A DNA stretch of 64,000 nucleotides from Protopterus annectens (GCF_019279795.1 NC_056738.1:476953988-477017987); one strand, 5' to 3'; shown: positions 23,900 through 37,091, counted from the stretch's first letter. Notes: a model not told the origin generated them from the sequence alone. Translations and numbers: made by a program.

Positions 23900-24560
23900 T
23901 TTTTATGTAATCCCAGGAATGATCCATGTAGGTCGGCAGGTATCAACAGCTTGTACAGGACCCCGTGAGTCTCACCTTGTATGATCTATATGTGGACACA
24001 TTGCCATCCCTTCATATGTCAACACATATCTATGCACAGATTGTTGGTTTTGTGGATACGACATGTGTCTGTGATGTTGATGAAGAGCTGTTCAAAGTCT
24101 ATGTGGGACATGTAGCTCTGTTCCATGATGTATGTCCTGGGTGGCTACCTTGCAGATGGTGTAGCATGCTTGGGAGCCATGATCTGCACATGAACATACC
24201 ACAGTTGGTAGGGTTGTGTGTTTGTCGGTTTCCAATAGCTCTGTTTATGACTTCTGCCATGATGCACTCCATGGCCTTGCAGATCAGACTTTATAGGCTT
24301 ACTGGACTATACTTCTCATGGTGTGTTGTGCACCCACACATGTGGGGAGTGCCATATGTTGCTGTAACACATTCGACGGTTCCAGGTCCTGTGGAGTGGG
24401 TGAGGCTCAACAGACTGTTCATGTGCAGGGTCTATTTGTTCTGTAGTGCATGCATGACACATATTGGGAAACAATATAATCCAATTGCTGCCATGCTTTT
24501 GGCTTTGGGGGGAAATGTTCAGCCATTCTACATGTGATATCTCCTGGTATGATGTCAGGG
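23900..24560 (-). pseudogene. LINE reverse transcriptase fragment
   Basis: On the minus strand KYSPVSL, a stop, then SLICKAMECIMAEVINRAIG is the conserved NYRPISLTS-type motif of LINE reverse transcriptase. It is followed by NPTNCGMFMCRSWL, the FGFVxGRSCL-type motif. Beyond that the frame is lost. The 190-codon plus-strand frame here is a shadow of this relic. Confidence 0.6.
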
Positions 24561-25849
24561 ACTATCGTCAGTGGGGGGTGAGTATGTATACATGGGCCTG
24601 TCTGATAGGATGTTGGCAATGTCAGTAAGGTACAGTTGTCCCTGACTCAGAACATATATGCGTGTACATTACTATTTATCACATAGCTGAAGGACATGTC
24701 ATGTTTCTCAGTCTGGACTACTTCTCAGCTACTCTTTGCAAAACACTGACAAACCTGAGCACTAATCCCAGTTATACTCTTTTACACACTTAACACCCTA
24801 CTGATCCTTTGTGATCAGGCTACACTTTATGTCATCATAATACACTGGCATGTCCAGGGGTCAGTTTCATGTGTACTCTCCAGTCCAGCTAGTGAATATT
24901 GTGGTTATGACACAATGTCACATCTGCCTCATGTACACAGACAACCCTCTCCTCCTCACATCACACTCACATATATGTGGGAGATGTAACAATATTGACA
25001 TACAGGACGCTGAGCTCTCTCAACCCATGACTGGCATAGTCTATCAGGTGGTGAGGGTGACCACACATACCACATATCAGTCTCAAATACACCGATAGTG
25101 ACAGCAAACAAACCACATTATCACACATACACATACACATATTCGGAGGCTCTACATACACTCTGCCTAAGCAGCAGAGACCTCCAAAGCAGACACACAT
25201 ACAACTGCTACCCCACTACAATGCCCACATGTCACACAGTTCACAATGTCAGTGTGCCACACAGTCACTGCCCTTTGGGCTAAACAATACACCTGATACA
25301 CTTGCTATAGGTGACACTTAATGTCAAACACACTATCGTCCCACTCACCAGGCCAGACAGGGGAATAGTCACTTTGAGCTATCTCTCAGGTGCCAGGATC
25401 TGCCACATAACACATGCACGCAGGTCACTCCAAAGCAAGTCCAGGACTGGTTCCGTCATTGCTCATGCTGGTGCATACAACCTCAGATGTTCCTCCCTGG
25501 ACCAGATGACATGGAACATAGAGGAACTCTGTGATCATGTAGCCCAGCCCAGTATTACCCTGACCTTTTCTTGCATCTTACACTCACCAAGTATGATGTC
25601 ACAGTATACCAACAAACTGATCACGTTTAGCAGTTGGCTAACATATTGGTGTTATTCAAAGGGGATACAGTGTCTGTCACCCTGGGGTGACATGCTCGAC
25701 ATGCCACGTAGCTTCCCTATGGACAGCTTGCACCTGTCACCCTTGGACTTTTGAATACTGGCTAGGGCACTTGCTGCCACCATACTGCCCTATTTAAGCA
25801 GGGCTCAAAGGACAGAACCACCTCCATACACATTATAGAGTACACAACA
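24561..25849. other. No clear gene
   Basis: It contains a 147-codon plus-strand frame (25311-25754) without a domain I recognise. It may be 5' sequence of the LINE that follows. Confidence 0.3.
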
Positions 25850-28640
25850 CTGAGGGTAATGCTGCTCAACACCAGATGTCTTACCCTCAAATTGCGCCCA
25901 CTCAGGAATCTCCTCAGTATGGAGGATATCAATATCTGTGCACTAACAGACACATGGTTGAGGCTCCCACATGCACACCAGCACTACCAGGTTGTATTTT
26001 GTACCATGCTTTCTGACCACATAACTCAGAATGGCCAACACAAATAGGGGGAGTATTTATATACATCACAGATGCACATACCTCTGGGTTGGTAGCACTG
26101 CACAATGCATCACAGACCATACATATGCACCTAACATTGTGCAAATCTGCCTTTTGATTTTTTTGCCTGCTACAGACCATACTCCCCAACACAGCAACCT
26201 CACTCAGCTTTCCTGGGAACATTGGACCATATGAAGATCTCCCCAAACACCATTATATTGGGTGATGTCAAATACCCACACATTGACTGTGGATAGTACT
26301 CAGGCCCCAACACCCTCACCCAACAGTTGCTACAATTTCTAAACTCATATGCTATGGCACAACCGGTCACCACACTCTCAAGAGGGGACAACATATTGGA
26401 CATGATCATCACCGACATGGGGACTCTGTGTTCCACACCTGCGATATACCCTTCATTGGTAAGGGCAGAACATACTTTATCTCACTGGACATCCATATCC
26501 TGTCCCCATACCCATCCTGGGTAATCTTGGTGAACTTCCCAAAAGCAAATGTCACACTCTTCCAAACCACGGTGGTATCCATCAGAGACCCTGGGTCAGT
26601 GGTAAGTATGGCTCAGACTGCTGAATCCTTTACATACACATTCTATGGACACCTAGTGGATCTCATGGATCGTTACATCCAAAATAACAACTGGACTCAC
26701 TCCTCCAATGGCAGTGGACCTGTGTGGTAGATCCCAGCCATTAATACGCTTTACAACAAATGGAGGAAGCTACTACATGATAGAGCACAATCCCAGACAG
26801 GGAAGGCATCTGTGATCTGTACTAGCGGACTGCTACAATCACTCGGGTATTTATGTCAGGCACGCTTCTAATGGACAATTGCACCAGACACGTCGGACAC
26901 TCACAAGGCCTTCTTCAGTTGATTCAGGTACCTGGCTGGACACTCACTGATATGCTGTGTGTTACTGCATACTGACTAAACATACCCTGAACCCACTGAC
27001 ATTGCCATCATCCTGGCAAACAGGTTCAGTGCAGATGTGCCCCCCATCCCCCCTAAGGTGGTACTGTCCTTACCAAACAGAGTTTAACCTCCCAGACATC
27101 ATGAGTAAACAGGTGAGTGCTGCCCTCCCCACAGCGGACAACACAGCCTCAATGGGACCAGATGGTGTCCCAGCCTCTGTCATACACAGCCTTCATGACA
27201 GACGTAACACTCACATTATGTCACTGTTCAATATAAGAGTTACTGCAGGATATGCACCCATGGAATTGCGTACAGCAATAGTGGTCCCATTCCACTGAAT
27301 ACTGCCACAACAGATCACAGACAATATCGGCCTAAAAGGCTAACTAGCCTGTTCTGCAAAGCTATAAAGTGTATTGGAATGGGACTCATGCACATAGACA
27401 TGGGAAACCTGCAGACACTGGGTCCTACACATTACAGCATTGTTGTGGGCAGATCTTGCCTGTTGGACCTGTTCATATTCTTTCAACAGTTACCAGGTCC
27501 ATCAGTGTTGGGACGGTTATCCACACAGCCTGCCTGGACCTTGCACAACACTTCAACACAATACCCCACTCGGCCATTATGCATAGGCTCACCAGCATCA
27601 ATATCGACACATATCTGACATGATGGATTGCTACCTGGAGCAGGAATAGCACCCACATGCTCAGTGTTGCAGGTGCCATGTCTGACTATACACCAGTTAC
27701 ACCTCGCATCCCACAAGGCTCAGTCCTGGGACCCCTCTTGTCAGTATATATTTGTGTGATGTACAGGCTATCACAGGAGGGATATGGCTGCCCATGTTCG
27801 TAGATGACTGCAAACTGGGTGCCATAATCAGCTCTCCTGCTGGCACATGGATACTCATACAGGGTCTCACAGAGATAGGTTGACTGGTGCCTGAGCCATT
27901 GCCCATGGCTACATGCCATTAGTTGCATAGTCATCCCCTTTGAGGATGACAAGATGCCCACACATTACCACATAGGTTGTAATCCATTACATACAGTAGT
28001 AGTTGTTTGGGTTTGGGGACACGACCTGTTCGTACTCTCGCCTTTGACAATCCTATTGCCATAGTGGTTAAACAGTACGTCTACATAGCCCACCATATCC
28101 CACATGGTTTCACATATTGATCACGTGTGGTCATTGTGCCCCTATACTCTTCACGACCATGCTTGGTTACTATGCCACCTTTGGGATGTACCTTACCTGA
28201 CTCCTGCAGCAACTGTAATGGCCACAAATGTTACTCTTCGAGTAGATGTAGGGACTCACACAGATGCCCTACACAGTTCTGATACAGTAACTCTAGCTCT
28301 ACTCAGTCACTTACCGCCTACATGGATGTGTTGTGTGCCTGTAGTTGAAGGCAATATCTGACCCAGACTTACTGGACATGCTCCACCTCAGGATATCCGA
28401 CTCCCTTGCTGCTACACACTCCAGGGACATATACCTCAGCACTGATGTTAAAAGGACATGCTGGGGGGACAGATTATTATCAGAAAGCCTCCAATCACTC
28501 CGGAGTGTAGTCCCGGTTTTGCATAGGCAGAGTCACCCACTGACCACCTACAGGTGACATCTTGACAAGTGGATGGGTGATCGCATGTTTACACATGGGA
28601 TATCTTCTGGGTCCCTGCTAGACAGAGGCACAATACACTG
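25850..28640 (+). pseudogene. CR1-like LINE ORF2 relic (endonuclease and RT)
   Basis: Shifting plus-strand frames show an ORF2 in order. The endonuclease start is LLNTRCLTLKL with ICALTDTWL (about 25860-25960). Its C-terminal motif is RGDNILDMIITD (about 26381-26416). RT phrases follow: MGPDGVPASVI, VVGRSCLLDLFIFF, then motif A as TACLDLAQHFNTIPHSAIMH (about 27517-27576), IPQGSVLGPLL and motif C as FVDD in place of YADD (about 27796). The C-terminal region, with TTYRXHLDKWM, ends near 28580. There are many stops and frameshifts. It lies in the same direction as the Myb-like genes, inserted into the giant element. Confidence 0.72.
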
Positions 28641-29040
28641 AACGTAAATGGGCTATCTTGTGTGACTTACTATTCACAGGCACAGTGCTCTGACCTGACT
28701 GGGTTGCAGTAGCCAAACACACTCTGGCTATGCTTGTACATGCCCTAGGGCAGATAGCCTAGTATCAACCTCTGAACCTATGATAATTTTCATGATGCAC
28801 AATGTTTATTGCTGATACTGTTTGCAGGTTTTTATCATCTTTGCTTTCACACTTTATATGAACCGCTTAGGAATCTGCAGAACATATTTGCTTATGGCAG
28901 GGTTCCACTATATTATATACGTGTCTGTTGTCATATAAGTGTGTACACAGGGCAGATTGCTGTGTAGTGAGAGGTTCCTGGGTTAACACATGCAACTGCC
29001 TGCTATGTGTGGCCCAATGCTTTACTCCAACATGGCCTAA

Positions 29041-29121
29041 GTGTGTGAGCATGCCCAGTTCAGACTGTCAGTGTTCTGTTGCTTGACATTTGTCTCATGT
29101 ATGTGTGTGAGCATGCCCAGT
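29041..29121 (+). promoter_or_regulatory. Paired TGTGTGAGCATGCCCAGT motif
   Basis: Two copies at 29041-29059 and 29103-29121, 62 bp apart, left of the transposase 3' end. The core GCATGC is palindromic. The same pair recurs at 56439/56505 and, inverted, at 61228/61297. Function unknown. Confidence 0.6.
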
Positions 29122-29350
29122 GTGACCTTTCAGTATGTTGCTGTCTGAGGTCCACTGCATTTGTTGATGTATGTCTACATGTCCATTATTAACATTTGTA
29201 CTGTGTGTGTTGAAAGTCAGGTTCTATTCTTACTGCAGAACTCACCTTTGTGTCATAACTCGACAGGGATTATGCTGTACCTGCAGGGTTTCCGTGAAAT
29301 ACTTTGCATAGACTTATCAACATTTCTTCATACAGGCGAACCACTGCACT

Positions 29351-29420
29351 ACTGTCATGGTTTAGTGGTTCCGTACTATGACTATAGTGCACAGTATTCT
29401 GGGTTTGAGGCCCATTACCA
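29351..29420 (+). ncRNA. tRNA-like pol III promoter module
   Basis: Box A TGGTTTAGTGGTT and box B GGGTTTGAGGCC at tRNA-like spacing with weak stems. It lies between the paired motif and the transposase. Confidence 0.5.
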
Positions 29421-29825
29421 CTTATACTTTCAAACTGAGCAGACCAGACTGCTTAGGGGCCAGTAGAGTAATTATGAGCACGTTGGCTTTTGTTCAGCTA
29501 TGCCCTACCTAGACCCAGCTTGTCCAACATTGATCAATATTAACCATCATTGCTGGACATTGGCTAATATTACTCTACATTGACCACATTTGTAGTAGTT
29601 GCTGTGTGCGATTTTGTTTACATTGACTTCATGATGGTAAATGCTGTTTAGTACTGCTTTATATTGCTTAACACATGGCAATCATGCCTCAGGTGTTGAT
29701 GCAGGGCTGCCTATGTCGGATGCACATACTACACTCCCTATACATGTTTGAAAGCAGGTAGTGTCAATGTAGGCATCCCTTTTACTATATGTGCGGGTCA
29801 GAGAGAGGTAAAATTTCCAGAGTTC

Positions 29826-30978
29826 CTACTGAGCCAGTGTATGTGCTATGCGTTGCCTCTTTGCCAAGGCCAAAGCATACTGGGCATGCCTCCTTCTGCC
29901 TACTGGGGAAGGCTCAGGATGTTCCTCCTCTGAGTCACGCTCTGCCTGTGATGGCCTTGGCAATGGTGGGGAGCTGTTTGGCCCAGGCCTATGCTGGTCC
30001 TGCTGCAGCTGTTTTTGCAGGATCATATTATGCAGCATGGCACATACCATGACAATTTGGGTACATGTAGTTGGTGAGTACTGCAAGTCTCCACCAGATG
30101 TGTCCAGACACTGGAACCATGACTTGAGCAGCCCAAACACACTCTCAATTACATTTCGTGTTTGTGCGTGTGCCTCATTATGGCGTTCCTGTTCAGGTGT
30201 GTGTGCATTTCTGATGGGTGTCATCAGCCATGGCTCCAGTGCATAGCCAGCATCCCCCACTAGGTGACCATGTGGGATGTCCCCATTGGCAAATGTCTGG
30301 TACAGCTGCGTCAGATGCCAGATATGGGAATCATGTTAGCTTCCAGGGCAGCCAGGACACACATCCAGTATTATGCCCTGGGCATCGCACATGACCTGGC
30401 AGTTGATGGAGGGGAAGCCCTTGTGGTTGCAGTAGACCCTACCCCACTCACCGGCTGGTGCTTTGATGCATATGTGCGTGCAGTCTATTGCACCCACTAC
30501 CTCAGGGTATTCTGCTATTTGCTGGAAGAGATGCATATTGCTGGCCAATACCTCACGGGAATTGGGGAAATATACACGATCACTGACATGTGCTGACACA
30601 GCATCCAGAAACTGGTGCAGTACCCTGGATGCTGATGCCTGTGATATCCCCATCATATCACCAGTTGGTCTCTGAAAGGTACCTGTTGCTAATATTCTTA
30701 GGCCAACACATACCTTAGTTTCCACTGGGATGGTGTTCCCCTCTGTTGGTTCTGTGTGTGAGGCGTGGCCTGCACAGCTCAACAATTTGGTGCAAGAGGT
30801 CTCTGTTCACTCTATAGCACTCCACTATCTCCAGCTCATGTAGCCCCTGGTAGGTAACACTGGGCCTGTACACTCTTCTCCATCTCCTCACTGTGGGTTG
30901 TCCAGCAGCATTTGCATTATCACCACCCTCAGCATGTTGCATATGTCGTCTTATAATAGCAATGGCAGCCCCTAACAT
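29826..30978 (-). pseudogene. PIF/Harbinger DDE transposase (HARBI1-like nuclease), nearly intact
   Basis: The enzyme that would cut the element out and insert it elsewhere. The first ATG in the conserved frame is 30978-30976. Removing one base gives 383 residues plus stop, near the family length. The N-terminal helical region ends in ELCRPRLTHRTNRG. Next comes the helix-turn-helix-like stretch GDMMGISQASASRVLHQFLD. The catalytic core has VGAIDCTHI (first Asp), HDSHIW (second Asp), GDAGYALEPW and NVIESVFGLLKSWF (Glu). Only two lesions were seen: an extra base in a run of four C at 30738-30741 and a TAA at 30338-30336, just before HDSHIW. Catalytic residues are kept, so inactivation looks recent; the homopolymer change could also be a sequencing error. 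It lies on the opposite strand to both Myb-like genes and 1.4 kb from the right end. Confidence 0.88.
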
Positions 30979-31011
30979 GTTTTGTCTCAGTGAAGCCTTT
31001 CCAGTTTTCAC

Positions 31012-32345
31012 TTCTATTAGCTTACTGCAGTGTTGCAGTGTCTCTTGAGAGAAACATAATGGACTGTTGTTTGTAGAGTTTTAAGTGTTGGGCTGGGCTG
31101 GGCTAGTGTTCTGCCTGGGTAATTGCCTGATTCTGATTGTTTTCACCTGCTAGCTCTTCTAGTACTCCCTGGTAACTTCCACTATTTGGTGTGCTTCCTT
31201 TTTCCTTTCTGTTTCCTCAGGGGGGGAGCGCCACGCACACAAGCTCAAACACGTGCACAGCAGCTAACATGCGCACACACATGCTTACATGGACTAAAGC
31301 TTGCTTATTCTTCTTAAAACATGTGCACACCAGTGCAAACGCACTTACAACAGTTTACACAGCCTTACATATGCTTACTCAAGCCTACATGCATGCACAC
31401 ATGCTTACACGTGCGCACACTGTCTTACTCGGGTTTACTGGCATGCACACGCACACATGCACGCTCAGCAAGAAACTTTGGTGTTATCCACGGCATACAC
31501 CTTCGATTTCTTGACTTTACCTGGCCTACCTGTTGACACACCTCTTTCACTATTATGTAAATGTAAGCTGACACATGTCACTCTGCTCCAATTAGCTTCA
31601 CTCCTTTCATACATACCCCCATCGTAATGTCCCCTATCTTCTACTCTGTTACTCCCCTTATCCTACTCCTACACTCCACTGACTGTGCTCATTTGCTTTG
31701 TAAACTTGCGATTCACTATCCTAAGCCTCATTTGCATAGGATCGCCTACTAATGCTTAGTTACATCTCTTAGACTGAGCTTGCCCCCTTAGCAACCTCTA
31801 CTCGGTGGCCATGTTGTCTTCAGCCTGCCATTCTCTTGCATTGCAAATTCATTTTAGCTACAAAATCCACATTTGTGGATCTTAATTATTAATTTTTGCT
31901 TTTTAGGGCTCAGTGCGTTTGCGTGGCGCTGCGCTACGGTTACACCCCGGTGATCGGGATAAAAAAAAAAAGTTATTTTATTTTTAATTTGCATCACTTC
32001 CTGTTGCAAATGGCCATATTTTTGGCCATTGGCATGCTTCCTCCAGTGAATGCATGCTTTTTTTCCAGCTGACACTGCTCCGTTTTGCTATTTGCAGAAC
32101 CGCACTCAGTTATCAACTGAGTACATTTCTGCAAATAACCCTACTCCTACTCGGACAGGTTCGGGTTTCCTGGATCGCAAATTTACCTCATTTGTATGGC
32201 TTTCACCTGCAATTGAGGTAATTTGCATATCCCAGCCCTGTCCATGTAGGACTAGTTTGGAGAGCTCAGTTGCACACCCCTAGTGGCTGTTCCTGGATCG
32301 CTCGGCGGACATGTTGGCTGCATAGAGTCTTACTCTACTCTAAGA
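31012..32345. other. Right subterminal region of giant Harbinger element
   Basis: No gene. Between 31240 and 31470 it is rich in GCTTAC/CTTACA phrases. CTTAC is the reverse complement of the GTAAG seen in the left subterminal palindromes. This may be a protein-binding array or simply skewed repeat. Confidence 0.4.
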
Positions 32346-32374
32346 ATCCGTGCAAGCCTTCATGAATCCGGCCC
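32346..32374 (-). repeat. Right terminal inverted repeat of giant Harbinger element
   Basis: Read inward it is GGGCCGGATTCATGAAGGCT, matching the left end from the fourth base. The gypsy LTR resumes directly outside with AAA. Confidence 0.85.
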
Positions 32375-32943
32375 AAAATACAGAATGCACTGTCTCTCTC
32401 TGAGAGTTCTTGAATTAATATCCCAAATAATACTGCTGGGATACCTGCAGAATGGCATAATTTCTTGACATTTGACTTTAGTTTCCAAGCTAAACCCCCA
32501 TTGCTAGAAACTGCCAGCATTTCTACCTGCAAAAAATACATAGCCCTTAGATCTCTGCAGCTGCTGGAAGACATAAAACAATAAAACACTTACAAGACAA
32601 TGCAGAACACTCCCTACTTTTAGACATCCTGTCTCTTTGCTACATTGAAACCATCTTTTATGACACAGTTATAAAATAATTTAATTTCAACTATTTTTCT
32701 GAAGTTTTGCAAGTTAACCTTCTATGTTCCAGTTTCCACTATTAAAATATATACAGTTATGCAGTCACAATAGTGTATATACATTTCTGTTCTTTTCCAT
32801 TAGGGTACACTGTGGATACATCTTTAAGCTCAGTACTTTACAAACCCTTTCAACACCCTTTTAACACACACCTCTGTACCAGCAATTTGATATACAGACA
32901 ACATACATTTGTAACACAAGCATATGAATCATGTTGATATTCA
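32375..32943 (-). repeat. 3' LTR of Gmr1-like element, middle fragment
   Basis: Continues the LTR broken at 5282 and aligns with about 41598-41956. The intact copy lacks about 235 bp present here (roughly 32580-32810). Confidence 0.85.
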
Positions 32944-35900
32944 CACAACATTTATTTTATTATTTTATTTTATTTTTTTTACATTTGTTAACCGGGAGTG
33001 TCCGACTGAGCTTAAGCACTTTTTCAGCGGAGGCCCGGGAAGAAAAGCTCCAAATTGTACAAAACATTAAAATAACGATTGAGATATTCAGGTAGTTACA
33101 GATCTCATACAGTAATTACATAATTATACAAGACTAAAAAATAAAGGATGATAACAATTAAAGCATAGGAAGTAAAATGTTGATTAAAAATGTTTGCTAA
33201 TCTAAAGAGCAATAAGCAGTGTATTACAAAGGCTTAGGAAGTTACATACAAAGCATAGGGTATAAGCTGTTTATGCTATGTATTATGTGTAGGTTGGTTA
33301 TGGTCAGGGAGGGTATGAACACTGGCAGGTCCAGTGTTTTTTTAAAGTAGTCTTTGGTGGCTGACTTAAATTGTTTGGGATGTGTAAGGGTCCTTATTTC
33401 TAGTGGGAGCTTGTTCCATGCACTAGAGGGGTGGTAGCTATATAAGTTGTGCCCAGTCTTAGATTTAGGTTTGTAAACATTTAATAGGTCTTGGGTTGAA
33501 CTTCAGAGATGTCTTGCAGGGGAATAGTAGGAGATGAGGGACAATAGAGCTGGGCAGAAAGCTAGCTGATATAGAACAGAGTATGTGATTTGGAGCTGAG
33601 ATTGGAGAAACAGGTGAGGTAGTTCGAGCCAATTCAGGTATTTTAGGGATAGATGGTAGTGAGATTTATATGTTTTTTGAGCTGCGAATCTTGCTATCTT
33701 GTAATAAGTTGAATCTAGTTTGGTAAGTAGGGAGATGTTCAGATTTGTGAGTATTTGGGAACAGTAAGTTAAGCAAGGTAAAAGGTAGGCATGTGTAAGA
33801 GTAATCCTAGCTTCAGTGGTCAGGAATATGTTATTCCTGTACAGGAGGCCTAGTTTCTGATGTTTTTTTCTGATGCAATTGTTAATGTGTACATCAAACT
33901 TTAGTTGATCATTAATGGGAATATCAAGTAGTTTTATGCTACATTCGACTTCTATAAGAGTATTGTTTTAGGGATGTTATGGAGAAGGAAGATTTGATAT
34001 GGTTTACAGATTTAGGAAGAAAGAGTAGAAATTTAGTTTTTTAGGGTTGAGGATGAGCTAGTTATTTGTGAGCCATGTCTCTGAGTTAAATGATGTCTGG
34101 GTAGTTGATAGGAGTTCAGAGGGTGAGTTGGCAATAGTGATGACTGCAGAGTCGTCTGCATATTGGACAGATGATAGACTGAGGACTAGAGGAGTAAAGT
34201 GAGTTGGTGAACATATTAAAAACGTAGTGGTCCAAGAATGGATCTTTGGGGGACATCCATTCTTTCTGGAATGGGGGGTAGATAGTGTAGAGTCCCATCT
34301 CACTGATTGCTGCCTGTCAGTGAGATAGCTAGAGAACCATGCAACTGTATCAGGGGAGAAGTTAAGGTGTGTTAGTTTGTTTAGTAGCAGAGAGTGAGAG
34401 ACAGTGTCAAAAGCTTTTGAGCGGTCAAGTAACAGGCAAGATATGAGTTTATGATCATCTTTGGCTAGAGTAATAGTGTTGAGAAAGGATAGAAGAGCTG
34501 TGGTGGTGCTATGCTTGGGACGGAAACCATGCTGTGTAGGAGTGAGCAGTTTTTCCTGTATGAGATAATGTATAACTTGTTTGTGTATACATTTCTTGAG
34601 GACTATAGAGAGAGGGGAGAGGACAGCAATAGGTCTGAAATTAGAGATTTCTGTGGAGTCACCTCATTTATGAATAGGGAGTGTGTAGATCTGTTTCCAG
34701 ATTGATGGAACTTTATATTCAGAGATGGAGCGATTTATTAGGATAAATACAGGCATAGCAAGGGAGTGAGCAGCAATCTGGAGAAAAGATGAAGGGATAT
34801 TGTTAGCAGATACAGAGCATGGTTTGAGCTTAGAGAGTAGAGTGTTGATATAGTTAATGGGAACAGGTTTAAAAGAGGAGTTTACTGAGTTAGTAGTTGA
34901 AGAAGGTTCAAAGAAATTAGAAGTGTTGTTCTTTGAGGGGTTGGGGTTAAATAGTTTGGAAAGTGATTCCATAAAATAGGTGTTGAATTTGTTGGCAGTC
35001 TCTTCAGGTGACCTGTCTGGACATAGATTAGGTGAAGTCGGGTTGCCAGGATGTAGTATCTGGTTTATAGCATTCCAGATTTTTTGGGATCAGATTTTAA
35101 TGCTGTTGGGGGAATTATAATAGAAATCTTTTTTATCTTTGTTGATGAGTTTTTTTGTTTGATTTCTAAGTTTTTTGTACCTTTGCAAGTCAGTTGGAAG
35201 TTTGGATTGTACCCATATTTTCCAAGCCCTATCTCTGGTTTTTGTAAGGGTGCAGGTAGTTTTAGATAACTAGGGTGAAATGCTTGCTTTTATCTGAACT
35301 TTTCTGGGTGGAGCTAGTGAATTTAAAATGCTAAGGAAATTTGAGTTGAAGGCTTTAACTGCATCGCCTAGTGGGAGCTGTGTTAAGAGGTTACAATTCA
35401 CTGTAGAGAGAAGGGTTCTAAATGTATCAGGGTTAAAGCTGGAAAGTTTGCAGCAGGTGATAAGCTGGTGTGGTTTAGAGAAATGAGGAGTATATCTGAT
35501 TACTTTTATTGGTGAGTGATCATTCAGAGAATCAGGTAGTGTTTCTGGATTATGGTATTTGTTGGGATTCTAAATAAGTATCCAGTCTATCAGGGAGCTT
35601 GGAGAATGAGTTATTAGTATGGGTAGATTGAGAGATTAGTTGTGTAAATCCATAGAGATTTATATGATGTGGAGAGTTAGGATTGCTGAGGGTTTGCCAA
35701 TTATTATTTACGTCCTGAGAAGGATGGTTTCACTGGGGATGTTTTGGGAGAGATATGCGAGTATATTTTCCATTAGGGGAAGGTTGTCCCTTGATGGAAT
35801 ATATATGGCTACTACTGTAATGGTAGTATAGTTGTTGAGTTTAAGGTTTGCCGCCAGTACTTCAGCAGGTGTAAAGGAGGGATCTGGTCACTTTGGATGG

Positions 35901-37091
35901 GAGAGATTACTTTATTAGAGTAAACTATGGCAAATCCACCACCTTTTTTCTTTAAGCGGTCTTGGCAAAGTATGTTGTAACCAGGGTGGAGAATGTATTT
36001 ATCTTGATTTTGGGGTTTAAGCCAAGTTTCAGCTACAGAGATAATGTCTGGGGTATTGATGAGATATCCATTCATGAAATTGGTTTAGTTTGCTAAGGAT
36101 ACTTTGAGCATTCATAGAATAGAAAGAAATGTGTTTATTCATTATGGGTGATTGCTTAGAATTGGGAGAGGTATTTTGTGGCATGGTAGAGTTAGTAATA
36201 GGACCTGGATTTGGATGTATGTCACCTGATAAGAGCAGGGTCCTTGGAAAATAGTAAGGTTTCATTTTTAGTGGATAGGTGTTAAGGTATTTTGCCTTGT
36301 TTTTGGATGTAAGAAGGTAGGAGGGAGGGATTTTTATTTTAGGGACTAGGATATTCATTGGAAGGATAGATGCAGAGATAGCTATGGGTTGCTGGGGGTA
36401 AGAGAAGATATGTGAGTGAGGGTTGGTGGGGACTTTATGGATAGGGGTTTTAGAGTGTGGGAGATGATGTGATAGTGAGTAGAAGGAGTAATAGAAGTAG
36501 GAGTAGTACAGACATGACTGAGACAGGCATCTTTCATGAGGGAAAGAGGTGTTATAGTGGAGAGATGGTAGCCAGAAGTGATGAGTGTGACTGGGTTGAG
36601 AGTTTGGGAACGGTTAGTAGATAATAGTGGGATGAGAAGTATTGAAACAGGGGTATAGTAAAAAATAAGCTGTAATAAATTAAGGTATGTTAAGAGTAGG
36701 CTGTTGGAGTTAGCTTGGGTACAGGAAGGGGAGGAGTTTGAGGCTTGGAGGAAACTGGTGATTAGGTATAAAGGAAACGATATGGAGTTAGGTGGGAATG
36801 CAGGTGGGAAGAGGAGTGAAGTGAGCCCAAATGCAGAGAGGACAAACAGAGTGGGGCTACACCAGAAACCAAGGATTCATCTAAAAGAATCACTAAGTAA
36901 GAAAGTGATTGAGGGAAACTCTGTTAATCAAGATACAAGAGTGCAAGCAGTATATTTTTCCATTTTTTAACTTTCTTTTTAACTGGGGGTCTTTTGGAAT
37001 AGTGGGAAGGGGTTATAGCAGTAGTGGGTATTCCAGATAAAGTAATTTTATATTTAAAATAGATTTTTTAAAGACATGGATGGGGAGGGTG
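32944..37091 (-). mobile_element. CR1/L2-like LINE, near full length
   Basis: About 4.1 kb on the minus strand, inserted in the gypsy 3' LTR, whose sequence continues at 37092. The 3' end has GGGCCTCCGCTGAAAAAG and GTTAACAAATG before an AT-rich (TTTTA)n tail at 32946-32985. Homologous 3' ends occur at 47865-47950 and, in a SINE, at about 19675-19735. No clear target duplication was found. Confidence 0.8.
33370..36358 (-). pseudogene. LINE ORF2: endonuclease and reverse transcriptase, broken
   Basis: From 36358 downward: an N-terminal segment with LLLSGDIHPNPGP (36226-36201 for the GDIHPNPGP part); an AP-endonuclease start with PDIISVAETWLKPQNQDKYI and KKKGGGFAIVYSN (36075-35812); RT fingers with INRSISEYKVPSIWKQIYTL (34972-34664); motif C as QYADDSAV with YADD intact (34162-34151) and LSTTQTSFNS after it. 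A C-terminal segment with LPLEIRTLTHPKQFKSATK lies at about 33430-33360. Stops and frameshifts separate these blocks. This enzyme would nick DNA and copy the LINE RNA at the nick. Confidence 0.82.

Noticed and set aside
23965-24537. 190-codon plus-strand frame
   Set aside because: The minus strand carries recognisable LINE reverse transcriptase motifs; the plus-strand frame is their shadow.
25311-25754. 147-codon plus-strand frame as a cargo gene
   Set aside because: No domain or composition signal; it lies just before a LINE and could be its 5' region or chance.
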